This document shows positions 16,021 to 25,362 of a stretch of 64,000 bases of DNA, in pieces. The position numbers were made by a program, and so were the translations under genes. How positions within the stretch are numbered: the stretch's first letter is position 1; the number at the start of each line of letters is the position of its first letter. The notes below the pieces were generated by a model, which saw only the letters and a list, made by a program, of their open reading frames with translations, ran no database searches and had not been told where the DNA came from. The DNA comes from an uncultured Gemmata sp. (GTDB taxonomy: Bacteria; Planctomycetota; Planctomycetia; Gemmatales; Gemmataceae), in assembly GCA_937924775.1 (NCBI GenBank), contig CALDUT010000004.1, positions 248,001-312,000 of the forward strand. Direction: 5' to 3'.

Positions 16021-16896
16021 TCATAAAATGGTGTGGTAGTGGTTTTCATTATTGGGTTGTGCGAGACCAAGATCAGTATTGAGACAGATTGATTTTCCAT
16101 AAGTAAGGAATCGAAATAAAAAAAGAATAGCTTCTGTTGGTGCTGTTGATATCAGTGACTCACCATAGTAACGCAGCCGATCATGCCATTTCATCACCTT
16201 CCACCAATATTTTTTCTTCACGAGTCTGGTGCATATTAATATCTTTCGTGCATTCTTTCCTTTTGAAAGACTACCAGAATGAAATCGATAATTCAGAAGG
16301 TAATCATCAATGTTTTGAAAACGAAAGCCAGCTAATACCATTCGTGACCATAAATCGTAATCTTCTGCAGCTGGATAAGTTCTGTAGCTTCCCACAGCTT
16401 CTATTGCGTGCTTTCGAACCATAACTGAAGGGTGGGCTACAGGACAGTATCGCGGCATCGCTGCACATATTTCATCATGCATAGTTGGGTATCTTCTGTA
16501 CCCTATTACATTGCCTTTATTGTTAATTATTCTCAAACTACTTCCAACTAGATCAATTTTTGGGTTGTCAGCTAGAAATGCAAATTGTTTCTCGATCCTG
16601 TAGTGATCAGCAATATCATCCGCATCCATCAACGCAACTATATCGGCTCTTGCCTCAAATATCGTTCTGTTGCGTTGCGAGATGAGCCCAGTCCGCTGAG
16701 AATTGGTAATAAGACGAATGCGATCATCGGCGATGTTTTTAAGCATCTTTCCAGCTGGATTTGGGGATGGATCTTCTACAATAATTAATTCCCAGTCCCG
16801 AAATGTTTGACTCCTAATGCTTCCAACGGCCATAGAGAAGTAAATAGGATGCGGATTGTAGACAGGCATCAAGATTGATACAGCAGGCTTTGGCAT
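16021..16896 (-). CDS. Family 2 glycosyltransferase in an AT-rich patch
   Basis: A 291-residue GT-A fold sugar transferase. It starts with the nucleotide-sugar binding strand VSILMPVYNP, has the metal-binding DADD motif in ADIVALMDADD (about residues 91-95), and the acceptor-side AAEDYDLWSRM segment typical of family 2. No membrane domain, so probably cytoplasmic and membrane-associated. Codons are unusually rich in A and T compared with every other gene here, and the gene is antisense to its neighbours, both signs of recent acquisition. Likely role: adding a sugar to a surface glycan; donor and acceptor unknown. Confidence 0.85.
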   Translation of the reverse strand: MPKPAVSILMPVYNPHPIYFSMAVGSIRSQTFRDWELIIVEDPSPNPAGKMLKNIADDRIRLITNSQRTGLISQRNRTIFEARADIVALMDADDIADHYRIEKQFAFLADNPKIDLVGSSLRIINNKGNVIGYRRYPTMHDEICAAMPRYCPVAHPSVMVRKHAIEAVGSYRTYPAAEDYDLWSRMVLAGFRFQNIDDYLLNYRFHSGSLSKGKNARKILICTRLVKKKYWWKVMKWHDRLRYYGESLISTAPTEAILFLFRFLTYGKSICLNTDLGLAQPNNENHYHTIL

Positions 16897-16966
16897 GTTT
16901 TAGCACTCGTCCGTTCCAGTGAGCCTTTATTAAACAAATTTTTATTCGTTATGTTTTCGACACAGG

Positions 16967-16972
16967 TATAAT
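16967..16972 (+). promoter_or_regulatory. Possible -10 box in the AT-rich divergent region
   Basis: TATAAT at 16967-16972 points toward the second glycosyltransferase, but no good -35 exists and the leader would be about 205 bases. In such AT-rich DNA a chance match is quite possible. Nothing else is visible in 16897-17183. Confidence 0.25.
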
Positions 16973-17183
16973 ATACTATTAAATATTCATTTACAAAATC
17001 CAAATAAAATTATATGATATAAGGAATATTGATTCCCTATATATCTGTTGCGTTCTAATAATTTTAATTTATGGTTTAATCTAATTTTTTTTGCTATTGT
17101 TCGCGTTGAACTCTAAAATATCAGTGGAAAATTTATTTAATTTTAGCTTTTGTGATCAGGTGTTCTTGCATTATTTGTGTGTT

Positions 17184-17933
17184 ATGTTGCAATCTAACAA
17201 CTTAATTGTTATGCCGGCGTTTAATGAGGAGGAGGCTTTGCCCAAAACATTGGCTAAGTTAGCCCTACTTCCTCTGCCGCAAGGGTACGATGTTCTCATC
17301 GTCAATGATGGTTCGCGGGATTGTACAGCCCAGGTGGCCGCGTCAATGGGTTCATCCTTGCCGTTTCCTGTTTACCTTGTGAATCTTCCCGTCAATTCGG
17401 GTATCGGCGCTGCCGTGCAAACGGGTTATCGTTTCGCCTTGGCGACCGGTCGTTATAAATACGTCATCCAATTCGATGCCGATGGCCAACACGATCCGCG
17501 AGCCTTGACTTCTCTCGTGCAACATAGTGAGCAGCACAACCTCGATCTTTGCATTGGTTCGCGTTTTTTAAATTACCATGAGAATGCCTTTCGCTCAACC
17601 TTTCTCCGTCGGATCGGTATTCGATTTTTCGCCAAGCTCATCCGGCTTTTGTCGGGAGTTCCGGTTACTGATCCCACCAGTGGGTTACGCTGTGCTGGGC
17701 CGCGGGCCTGGCGACGGTTTGCCGAACATTATCCAGAGGATTATCCAGAACCTGAATCACTCTTTTGGTGTGCGCGAAATCGGTTGCGAGTGGGGGAAAT
17801 TCCCGTCGTCATGCATGAACGCCAAGGCGGCATTTCCTCCATTCGCTATCTGAAAACCGCGTACTATATGCTGAAAGTGACGTTGGCTATTCTCTTTGAT
17901 CGGTTGCGGGCTCGGGAGGCGACTTCCTCATGA
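17184..17933 (+). CDS. Family 2 glycosyltransferase, polyprenyl-phosphate type
   Basis: A 249-residue GT-A transferase resembling dolichyl/polyprenyl-phosphate mannose or glucose synthases. Key segments are VMPAFNEEEALPKTL, VLIVNDGSRDCT, the metal site QFDADGQHDP and SRFLNYHENAF, with DPTSGLRC near residue 170. Members charge a lipid carrier with a sugar that GT-C enzymes then use, which fits the two GT-C-like proteins upstream. ATG 17184 (MLQSNNLIVMPAF) is preferred to upstream starts that would add a non-homologous AT-rich extension. The stop overlaps the next start in ATGA (17930-17933). Confidence 0.87.
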   Translation: MLQSNNLIVMPAFNEEEALPKTLAKLALLPLPQGYDVLIVNDGSRDCTAQVAASMGSSLPFPVYLVNLPVNSGIGAAVQTGYRFALATGRYKYVIQFDADGQHDPRALTSLVQHSEQHNLDLCIGSRFLNYHENAFRSTFLRRIGIRFFAKLIRLLSGVPVTDPTSGLRCAGPRAWRRFAEHYPEDYPEPESLFWCARNRLRVGEIPVVMHERQGGISSIRYLKTAYYMLKVTLAILFDRLRAREATSS

Positions 17934-18328
17934 CCGCGGAATTGCTGATGCTCCTCGGCGGAGCTAGTGCCTTTGCTCTTACCCTCTATTGGGTACGACG
18001 TCGCGAATTGCGCGAAAAGTATGCGGTGGCATGGGTTCTTTTGGCGAGTGCCCTCTTGATTCTGGGTCTGTTCCCATCACTGATTAAGTCGTTTGCGGAA
18101 TGGGCCCATCTCAGTTACCCTGCCGCGGTCTTGCTGGTCGCTCTTACACTCATCTATCTTTTTTCCTTCACCGTGTCAGTCTCGCTTACCCACCAATACC
18201 GGCGGAATATTCGGTTGACCCAAGAAATTGCGCTTTTGGAAAAGCGGGTACGGGATCTGGAAGCAATGCTTGGGAGACTAACCTATCCGGTCGACGCAAA
18301 CACCTCCCCCTCGGATTCGCCGGATTGA
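17930..18328 (+). CDS. DUF2304 membrane protein
   Basis: A 132-residue protein with three hydrophobic segments (near residues 3-18, 32-52 and 62-83) and a C-terminal coiled-coil (RLTQEIALLEKRVRDLEAML). The WVRRRELREKYAVAWVLL segment between the first two helices is characteristic of DUF2304. Such proteins are commonly encoded directly after family 2 glycosyltransferases, as here with a 4-base ATGA overlap, and probably anchor or assist the transferase. Mechanism unknown. Confidence 0.85.
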   Translation: MTAELLMLLGGASAFALTLYWVRRRELREKYAVAWVLLASALLILGLFPSLIKSFAEWAHLSYPAAVLLVALTLIYLFSFTVSVSLTHQYRRNIRLTQEIALLEKRVRDLEAMLGRLTYPVDANTSPSDSPD

Positions 18329-18337
18329 TCGAGCAAT

Positions 18338-18371
18338 GGAAAAAACCCTGGTCCTTCGTGGTCCCAGGGTT
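18338..18371 (-). terminator. Terminator of the lone Flp-like pilin gene
   Basis: On the minus strand an 8-bp stem (AACCCTGG, 18371-18364, with CCAGGGTT, 18351-18344) is followed by a T run. It lies 30 bases past the pilin stop and may also slow transcription arriving from the DUF2304 gene. Confidence 0.75.
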
Positions 18372-18401
18372 CGTCGCTGATTCACATGGTTCGTGAGAAA
18401 A

Positions 18402-18737
18402 TCACGGATTGGGAGCCGAGAAATGGATTTGTTGACCGTTGAGCGTTGGCGGAACTGACGCGAGGACATCCGCTGCTGATGACGAGGCATTCCCCGCGTC
18501 GGTCACACGAGTGCCACCGGTTGATCCAGCTGCGCCTTTGCGAGCCGGCATGGAGTACGCTTGACGAACTTGACGCACTTGATTCCCAAATTCTGCGTAT
18601 TCATCGTTGAGCGAATCGCGGACGGCGGCCAGCCCCGTCGCAGTGCCGATCGTGACGATCGTTCCCAACATCAGGTATTCTGTCGCCAGAACCGAGCCAT
18701 TCTCGTCTTGCCACAGCGTAGTCAGTAGGTTCCACAT
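18402..18737 (-). CDS. Lone Flp-like pilin with an extended C-terminus
   Basis: A 111-residue class III signal-type protein. The N-terminal 45 residues (DENGSVLATEYLMLGTIVTIGTATGLAAV) parallel the twin Tad pilins at 31.3 and 31.9 kb (DEAGAIALEYLFLSTIVGIALVV). They share a short charged leader, a small residue before the cleavage zone, a Glu five residues into the mature helix and a single hydrophobic alpha helix. The C-terminal 55 residues are Ser/Ala/Gly-rich and unlike the twins. The start at 18737 follows AGGAG by about 9 bases. It lies 13 kb from the Tad pilins, alone, with its own terminator, and may be a minor pilin or a pseudopilin. Confidence 0.7.
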   Translation of the reverse strand: MWNLLTTLWQDENGSVLATEYLMLGTIVTIGTATGLAAVRDSLNDEYAEFGNQVRQVRQAYSMPARKGAAGSTGGTRVTDAGNASSSAADVLASVPPTLNGQQIHFSAPNP

Positions 18738-19226
18738 ATCATTGACTCCTAAGTTGTTCCGTCAGTCGCGAAACAAAATCACTTCCGCAGCGCGATGGCG
18801 TCGCGCACTGATAGTGCCGTCGCGAATGAGGTCATTCGCGTTGCAACCAATCGCCATCCTCGGCGGTGGGTGTTGAATACGCGGCCTGATGGGAAAGGCC
18901 GTGAGAAAGTCAACCGGATTTCCTGCGCACGCGGGAGGTTGTGAGAGCTTGGAGGGACTAGCTGACTCACTCTCTACCGGTCGCGGCAAATTTAGACCAC
19001 GGGCGAAGCTGGGTCAAAAAGGATTCCGGTGGATTTCTAAGGCAACCTGAACTGAGGTGCGAAATAAATGCTGCCAGTGTAGCAACTGGCGCAACAACAC
19101 AATTATTCCGTAACGCGATAATCGGTGAGACAGGAAGAATCCGCGGGTATGATCAAAACGTTGGAACGGCTTGGTGAACCAATAGAGCCCCCTGCGGAAA
19201 CGCGTTTCCGCAGGGGGTATGGCTCG
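18738..19226. other. Intergenic region upstream of the lone pilin
   Basis: 489 bases with no supportable gene. It should contain the pilin promoter on the minus strand and, at its far end, the palindrome that ends the TPR gene. Confidence 0.5.
19188..19217. terminator. 30-bp perfect palindrome after the TPR gene
   Basis: CCCCCTGCGGAAACG is followed directly by its exact reverse complement (19188-19217), beginning 10 bases past the TPR gene stop. It would form a very stable hairpin on either strand, without a U tract. CCCCCTGCG also starts the hairpin stem at 58504-58512. Confidence 0.7.
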
Positions 19227-22200
19227 TCACTTCTGCAATTCTTTCCGCAGTGATTCCGCGGTGGTGATTACCATGGTTTTTTGATCTTCCGGTAGGGCGT
19301 TTTCGGTTTTGGCCAAGCGAATGGCGGTTTCGAGTTCAGGAAGAGCCGCCGAACGCTCGCCAGTGCCCGCGAGGGCGATGCCGAGATACAAGTGCATCCG
19401 CGGATCGTCGGGGTAGCGTTTCGCGGCGGCTGTGAACAGTGATTTCATTTCGGCATAGCGTTCAGGGGTTTTGAGTTTGGCGTAGATGGCACCGATCGTA
19501 TCGAGGAAATCGGCGGGCAAGCGTTCGGGGCCGATAGGTTTGTCCGAACCTTGGGCTTTGCGGATTTCTTCGACCACGGCCAAGGCGGACTTGGGTTCAT
19601 TTTTCACCTCGCACAAAATCCACGCGAGGTTGTTGCCGGCGATGAAATCCCGGGGGAATTTCTGGAGAATGTCGTTGTAGATGGCGATCGCCTGGTCCCA
19701 ATTCTTGCGTTCCATCGCGATGTCGGCCAAGAGCATTTGAATCCGCGGTTGATCCGGGAAAAGTTTCATGGCCTCGCGAATCCGCGTTTCCGCTTCGTCA
19801 TGGGCTTTGGCCCGGAAAAAGCCGCTGGCCGCGGTCAGGAGGGCATCACGCCGGGTTTCCTTGCGGAGGCGTTCGCTTTGTTCGGGCGGCAGCGGGGGCT
19901 TCGCCTCAGCGATGAGCTTCTCGGCTTGACCTGTTCGCTCGGTCAGAAGGTTATTGGCCAGTTGTATCGCCTCATCCTTTTTGCCATCCTCCACCAGTAA
20001 ACGGATCCACTCGCTTCGTGCGGCATTATCGTTAGGAAGCCGTTCAACCCAAGTTTTGACCCATCGCAGGGCCTCGGTTTTTTTGTTGGCTTTGATCAAA
20101 CTCTCCACCAGGCGGGCATAGGCGGTGCCGTTGTTGGGAGAACCTTTGATAATTTTCTCATAAACTCCGGCTGCACCGGCCCAATCGCCGGTGGTGGCCA
20201 GGATGACCGCTTCGATGAACGGTAGTCGCGGATCGTTGGGGCTGTCTTTGGCCGCTGCGGCCCAAAATTCGCGGGCTCGTTCCACATTGGCGGGCGGCAA
20301 CAGGGACAGTTCGGCGACCAACAACGTCAGGGTTGTGTTGTTGGGATCGCTGGCTTGGGCGGTGATGGCTTCGCGTTTCGCACGGTCGATGTCACCAGCC
20401 AGCAAGCGGAATTGCGTCTTCACCACGGCAATTTCGGTGGGGGTGACGCCCGCTTTGGCCGCGACGGTTTCCCAACGGTTGGCGGCAGCGTACATGCTTT
20501 TGCTGGTGTCCCAGCTATCGTCGGGGGTGCCAATATCGTCGATCAGGAAGGCCGTGTTGGCCGCAGCGAGGAACACCGCTGGATCGTTGGGGAAGTCGCT
20601 GGTCAGGCGGATGGCGAGATCGCGGGCTTTTAGAGGCTCCATTTGGCTGTAGCGGGCCAAGGCGCGACGCAGGCCGATACGGGCGGTATCGCGAATCCGT
20701 GTCACTTCCAGAACGGAAGCGAAACCTTGGATAGCCGCCTCGTAGCGTCCTTCGGCATATTCGAGAGCCGCCTGATAGAGGCGGAACAACCCCTGATCTT
20801 CATAACGGGCCGAAGCTTCCTTAAGCCGCTGAATATACTGCTCTTTGGTCGTCGCCGCCTCGATCAAGATGGCATCGATGAGTGGCTCAGGCGTTTTTTG
20901 GGTGATGAGAATTTCCTCGGCTTTCTCTCGATCTCCCGTGCGGAACAACGCCACAGCGAGCAAACGTTCCACCGCGGGATCGGGACCGCCGGGGAAATTG
21001 GCCGGGTCGCGGAGATACTCCACGGCTTTTTCCGCGCGGTTGGTCCGCAGATACCACGAGGCTTGGAACAACCGGGCCGATTTGTCGTTGGGGTAATCGC
21101 GAATGAACTTGCGGATGAGGGCATCGGCGGCCGCGATCCCGTTCTCATTGGGCTGGCCCCCGGGTTCGGTCGGCATGGCCAACAGGCGGCAACGTAAGCT
21201 CAACACGTCCAGACTATCGGGATAATCGAGTGTCAGGGCTTCGACGCGTGTTTCGGCCTCCTTGCGGCGATTGGTGGTCATCATGTACTCGGCCAACGCG
21301 ATCCGCGCGGCTCGATCCTGGGGTGACGGCGGTTTGAGCCGTTTGGCTGCCGTTTCCGCGGCGTCTTCGTAACCGGCCAGTAGCATCGTGGGGATCGGTT
21401 TGCCGGGGTTGGCCCGCAGGTATTTGTTGGCCGTATCGATAGCCGTTCGCAGGTTGGCGATAACCATATTCGCGGTGATTCCTGCGGTGCCACCCAAACG
21501 CTCTTCGGCCCATGCTTTGGTTTCCGCCGGCAACTCGGGGGACGCGAAACGCGCTTCCACATCCCGCCATGCCCCTAACGAAGCAGGCCAATCGCCCAAC
21601 GCCATGTTCAGCTGCGCCAGTACGACATTGGCCCGGAAGGTGAGATCAGGCTGGCCTTTCGCGGATGCCACGGCTTGCAGAATGGCTTTGGCCTTCTCCA
21701 ACCGCCCCTGATTTTCGGCCACTTGCCCCTCAATGAGCAGACCCCACAGTTTGGCCCGGACAGACGGCGATTCTTTGAGTTTGGTTATGTGAGCTGTGAA
21801 TTCCTCGGCTTTGGCTCCCGTCAGGAACCCCAACCGAGCGATTTCCACATGAAATTCGTCGGTGACCGAGTGTGGGGCCTTCGCGCCTTCAGCTGCGGCC
21901 AGGCCGTCGGTCAGTTGCTTTTGGGCCTTTAAACGCAGTTGTTGGGCCCGAGCCGTGTCGTTGGCCGTGGCCGCGACCTCGGCTTGAGCCGCCAACAACC
22001 GGGCATAGGCCAAAGCCAGCGTGGAGTTCTTCCGGACAGCTTCTGGCAAGCGTTCGACCAGTTTGTCAATAGCGGCCGCGGAGTTGTTCCAAGCCACAAG
22101 ATCCGTTTTCAAAAAAAACGGCAGCGACTGCGCGACCATTTCCACGCACACCGGGGCGAACTGATTGAGGTAGGGTTGTAATTCCGCGGTGTCGGCGATT

Positions 22201-23303
22201 TTGTTGGTCAGATTCAGAGCCGCTTGAACGACGCTCTGGAGGTGGCCGATTTCGCTGGGTTTGGCGCGGGCGATGGTGGTGGCCCGGTCGAACGCGGCGT
22301 CGAGGACGCTGCGGATGCCGTTGGCGTCGGCGATACCGAGATTGGTGAGCTTCTCTCCGCGCCTGGCCATGTCGATCGCCCCGGTTTCAGGAGTGAAGAG
22401 CACCTGATCAACGGCTTTTTCGGCGGCGGTGATGGCCTCGGTTTTGAGTTTGCGCTCTTTGGCGGTCCGCAGCGGCCACATGAGGATCTCGGTTTCTAGC
22501 CCTACCGTGCGCCAATAGGCCGCGCCGGCGTCTTTGGCGGAATTGAGATATTCCCGGGCACGGTCCATCCGTTCGCTGGAGCGGCGATTCAGCGGCGTGG
22601 GGGTGAAACCGTCCTCGCCTGGTTGTTCGAACTCGTAGCGGGCCAGGTAGTAGTAGGCTCGGGCATTCTTGGGTTCGAGTTCAGTAGCACGCCGCAAGTA
22701 GGGTTCGATGAATCGCCAATCGATGGGGATGTACGCAAGTTCGCTACGGAGCAGCTCTTTGAGAATTTCCTGGGCCAAGGCCTCGTCGCCGCTGAGCCGC
22801 TGGGCCGCTAACCGTAGAGCAGTGCGGGCTTGCAGGCGGGCCTCGTCGTCGCGAATGGCGTTGAAATTGCGGTAGTTCTCGTTGTACTGTGGGTCGGGGA
22901 TGATCGGCAGGGGTTTATCTTCTTCGTAGCTTTTAGCGTAGTCGCGGTCACGGAGGGCCCGGGCCTTCACCCACATGAGGTGACCTTGTAACGTTTTGGC
23001 TTCTTCGGCGGGGATTTTGTTGCCTTCCAGAAGGGTTTTCAGTTCATCCATTCCTTTATCGCATAACAATTGGGCTTCGTCGAAGCGGATGGCGGCTTCG
23101 GCCCATTGCTTTTGGTTGAAGGCTTCCGTACCGCGGCGGAACGCCGCTTCGGCGGCTTTCAGCCGGTTGGCTGGGGCTGCGGGGGCAATAAAGGTGCGGT
23201 ACCCCAGATACCCCGCGCCGCCTAAGCAGGCGAGCGTGAGTATCCACAGGGTCGCTCGGTAAGCGGTGGATTGTCGCAGGTTCATAGGATCACTCGAGGG
23301 CAT
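19227..23303 (-). CDS. Giant membrane-anchored TPR protein of the exosortase unit
   Basis: A 1358-residue protein: one N-terminal membrane helix (about residues 12-32), then helical repeats throughout, many of TPR type (for example AAEAAFRRGTEAFNQKQWAEA and, near the end, NNLAWILCEVKNEP). No catalytic motif. It starts 26 bases after the exosortase stop on the same strand, so the two are probably co-transcribed. Long TPR proteins are regular companions of exosortases (PrsT-like) and are thought to help assemble or export surface polymer. ATG 23303 and ATG 23285 are both possible; neither has a clear ribosome site. Confidence 0.8.
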   Translation of the reverse strand: MPSSDPMNLRQSTAYRATLWILTLACLGGAGYLGYRTFIAPAAPANRLKAAEAAFRRGTEAFNQKQWAEAAIRFDEAQLLCDKGMDELKTLLEGNKIPAEEAKTLQGHLMWVKARALRDRDYAKSYEEDKPLPIIPDPQYNENYRNFNAIRDDEARLQARTALRLAAQRLSGDEALAQEILKELLRSELAYIPIDWRFIEPYLRRATELEPKNARAYYYLARYEFEQPGEDGFTPTPLNRRSSERMDRAREYLNSAKDAGAAYWRTVGLETEILMWPLRTAKERKLKTEAITAAEKAVDQVLFTPETGAIDMARRGEKLTNLGIADANGIRSVLDAAFDRATTIARAKPSEIGHLQSVVQAALNLTNKIADTAELQPYLNQFAPVCVEMVAQSLPFFLKTDLVAWNNSAAAIDKLVERLPEAVRKNSTLALAYARLLAAQAEVAATANDTARAQQLRLKAQKQLTDGLAAAEGAKAPHSVTDEFHVEIARLGFLTGAKAEEFTAHITKLKESPSVRAKLWGLLIEGQVAENQGRLEKAKAILQAVASAKGQPDLTFRANVVLAQLNMALGDWPASLGAWRDVEARFASPELPAETKAWAEERLGGTAGITANMVIANLRTAIDTANKYLRANPGKPIPTMLLAGYEDAAETAAKRLKPPSPQDRAARIALAEYMMTTNRRKEAETRVEALTLDYPDSLDVLSLRCRLLAMPTEPGGQPNENGIAAADALIRKFIRDYPNDKSARLFQASWYLRTNRAEKAVEYLRDPANFPGGPDPAVERLLAVALFRTGDREKAEEILITQKTPEPLIDAILIEAATTKEQYIQRLKEASARYEDQGLFRLYQAALEYAEGRYEAAIQGFASVLEVTRIRDTARIGLRRALARYSQMEPLKARDLAIRLTSDFPNDPAVFLAAANTAFLIDDIGTPDDSWDTSKSMYAAANRWETVAAKAGVTPTEIAVVKTQFRLLAGDIDRAKREAITAQASDPNNTTLTLLVAELSLLPPANVERAREFWAAAAKDSPNDPRLPFIEAVILATTGDWAGAAGVYEKIIKGSPNNGTAYARLVESLIKANKKTEALRWVKTWVERLPNDNAARSEWIRLLVEDGKKDEAIQLANNLLTERTGQAEKLIAEAKPPLPPEQSERLRKETRRDALLTAASGFFRAKAHDEAETRIREAMKLFPDQPRIQMLLADIAMERKNWDQAIAIYNDILQKFPRDFIAGNNLAWILCEVKNEPKSALAVVEEIRKAQGSDKPIGPERLPADFLDTIGAIYAKLKTPERYAEMKSLFTAAAKRYPDDPRMHLYLGIALAGTGERSAALPELETAIRLAKTENALPEDQKTMVITTAESLRKELQK

Positions 23304-23329
23304 ACGGAATTCAAAAAACGTTGGAAATT

Positions 23330-25042
23330 TTACTCCCGCGCTAGCGCAATTGGCAGGCGCTCGCAGCCAGTGTGGGTATTCGGGGGTAACAATTGCTGGA
23401 CTGCGGCGGCATGAAGTTGCGGTAAGAGCTGATGTTCGATCGCAGCCAGAACGCGCGGGTCGTCGCTCGACAGCGACACTTGGACCGTGATACTGGGAGC
23501 GGTGACCCCAATCCGCTGATGCCATTGCTGCAGCCGCGTTAAGCCCGGTTGCGGCGGCGGCATGAGCGTATAGTGCCAATAGTACACCACCGTGACCCGG
23601 CCGACCCCTTTCTGGAACCGGAAGCGTTGGGCTTGGGCACCGTTGGGCCCGATCGGGATTTGCTTCCGGAAATGGAGGTCTTCCGGTGAACCATTGACAT
23701 CGCGGATACAGATTTCCGGATGGTGCTTCCGGTCTTCTCCGGCACGGGAATACACCATGTACAAATGAACCAAATCACCACCAGAATGTTGGTAAACCCG
23801 CACCAAAAGATCGTCGATGGGGAAGGAGATTTTCTCCAGCAACTTATCTCGGTAAGCGGTATTGTTCTGGCCCCGCCACACCGGTTCGTTCGTCTGGGGA
23901 TTAACAATAGTCAGCGGCAGCGTGTCGAGCGGGCGGACCAGGGTGGGATAGCTAGCTTCGCCGGCGGCGTCGAGGTGGGCTTTGAGTGCGAATTCTAATC
24001 CGATCCCCACGATCACCCCCGCGGTGGCTATCGCCAAACCCCGGCGGGTGGAGGGCGAAAAACGGGCCGCACTCGGAGCCGACCGCTCGCGGGCTGGCGT
24101 TTCGGGAGAAGGGACCACCAGGGCCATGTTATCTTGCAGCGGGGGCGAGCTGTTCTGAGGCAACAGGTTTTCAAGCGCGCGGTCGATGAGGAAGAACAGC
24201 AGAATCCCCACCGGGAGGCTGAAGAGAATCGGGGCATCATGCAGGGTGCCGCCCAGCCATTTCGTGCCAAAATACACCACCGCAACGTTCATCAAGACCA
24301 CGCGGAGCGTATTGGCGGCAATCGCCACCGGGACCGACGCCACCACCAACGCTACGCGGAACCACATCGGCCGACCGAAGAAATGCCCCATCAGTACTGC
24401 GAAGGCGAGGAAACAGACAATCTGCCCCAGCCCGCTGCATTCTTCCGCCACCACCAGCGAACTATCCACCCCGGCGATACGGATCGAATGGCCAACGCGA
24501 TGGACCACAAAAAACACACTCAACACCGCTTCACTGACTCGGCTGACGATGTCTTGCAGCCAAATCGCGGCGTAGCTCGTCCACGTCACGGGAGCCGGGA
24601 ACATGAAGAACAAAAACACCAGCGGGAAGTTAAACGCGGAGGCCCACAGCCGCCCACCGGCACTCGTCAGCAGGCCACGGAGAATACACACTAGCCCCAG
24701 GTAGCTCAGAATCGGCCAACGCAGGATACAAACGACCAATTGCAGAAGCCCACCGAGGGTGATGCTGACCAACCCCCACAGTGGCTCACCCCGCACCGGC
24801 GGGCCCACGCCGCCCCGGCTGTAGCGGATGTGCAGTGCCAGGGCCAAGCTGATCGGGAGGACCAGGTAGCCGTGGGAATAGTTCTGGTCGCGGCTCCAGA
24901 GGGTGAGCAGATGGTCGAAACTGTTGGCGAAGAACACGGCGACGGCGGCGGCACCGGCGGCGAGAACGGCCCAATCAACCCAGGCGGGCGCGGGGGCCAT
25001 CGCTGCAGTGCTGGGCGAAGTGGGCGAAGCAGAGCGACGCAT
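23330..25042 (-). CDS. Exosortase with fused EpsI-like domain
   Basis: Membrane cysteine transpeptidase that processes PEP-CTERM proteins; 570 residues. The first 300 residues hold about eight membrane helices with the catalytic triad: Cys202 in EECSGLGQ, Arg247 in ANTLRV and His268 in LHDAP. After a membrane helix near residue 340, the C-terminal 200 residues form an EpsI/DUF3485-like domain (YRDKLLEKISFPIDD, KHHPEICIRD), often a separate protein elsewhere. ATG 25042 is chosen because the upstream GTG at 25075 lies in the terminator of the PEP-CTERM gene. It is followed by the giant TPR gene. The likely substrate is the PEP-CTERM protein directly upstream, though others may exist elsewhere. 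Confidence 0.88.
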   Translation of the reverse strand: MRRSASPTSPSTAAMAPAPAWVDWAVLAAGAAAVAVFFANSFDHLLTLWSRDQNYSHGYLVLPISLALALHIRYSRGGVGPPVRGEPLWGLVSITLGGLLQLVVCILRWPILSYLGLVCILRGLLTSAGGRLWASAFNFPLVFLFFMFPAPVTWTSYAAIWLQDIVSRVSEAVLSVFFVVHRVGHSIRIAGVDSSLVVAEECSGLGQIVCFLAFAVLMGHFFGRPMWFRVALVVASVPVAIAANTLRVVLMNVAVVYFGTKWLGGTLHDAPILFSLPVGILLFFLIDRALENLLPQNSSPPLQDNMALVVPSPETPARERSAPSAARFSPSTRRGLAIATAGVIVGIGLEFALKAHLDAAGEASYPTLVRPLDTLPLTIVNPQTNEPVWRGQNNTAYRDKLLEKISFPIDDLLVRVYQHSGGDLVHLYMVYSRAGEDRKHHPEICIRDVNGSPEDLHFRKQIPIGPNGAQAQRFRFQKGVGRVTVVYYWHYTLMPPPQPGLTRLQQWHQRIGVTAPSITVQVSLSSDDPRVLAAIEHQLLPQLHAAAVQQLLPPNTHTGCERLPIALARE

Positions 25043-25063
25043 GGGAGTACAGCCATCCGGGAG

Positions 25064-25106
25064 GAATAAAAACACAAGACGGGCAGGTGGCGTCCTGCCC
25101 GTCTTG
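25064..25106 (-). terminator. Rho-independent terminator after the PEP-CTERM gene
   Basis: On the minus strand a 13-bp stem (CAAGACGGGCAGG, 25106-25094, pairing with 25087-25075) has a 6-base loop and is followed by TGTTTTTATT. It separates the PEP-CTERM transcript from the exosortase gene. The rest of the 25107-25362 interval shows nothing. Confidence 0.88.
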
Positions 25107-25362
25107 CATCCCTAAATCGTATCAGGTTGGAGGCAATGTAGCGGGGAAGTGTGAGTTGTGCAACGGAGTTTCCGCCGGAGCCGCGCGTTTCATTTCTCGA
25201 CGAATCTCGAAGCCAGGAGAACCTGAGAAAACCCTCTCGAAATTGGGAGTCAATCGTTTATATCCCCTCTGGACTTCGGGAATCGGCAGCAGGTGCGAGT
25301 CCTGGAGCTAAGAAGTTTCTCAGCCCGGAATCACTCATCCATCCGACCGCCGCCCGGATTAC

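Noticed and set aside
15248-17183. AT-rich patch as an insertion sequence or prophage remnant
   Set aside because: No transposase, integrase, terminal inverted repeat or target-site duplication is visible.
18762-18989. 75-codon minus-strand frame upstream of the lone pilin
   Set aside because: No ribosome site, no domain, low-complexity basic composition.
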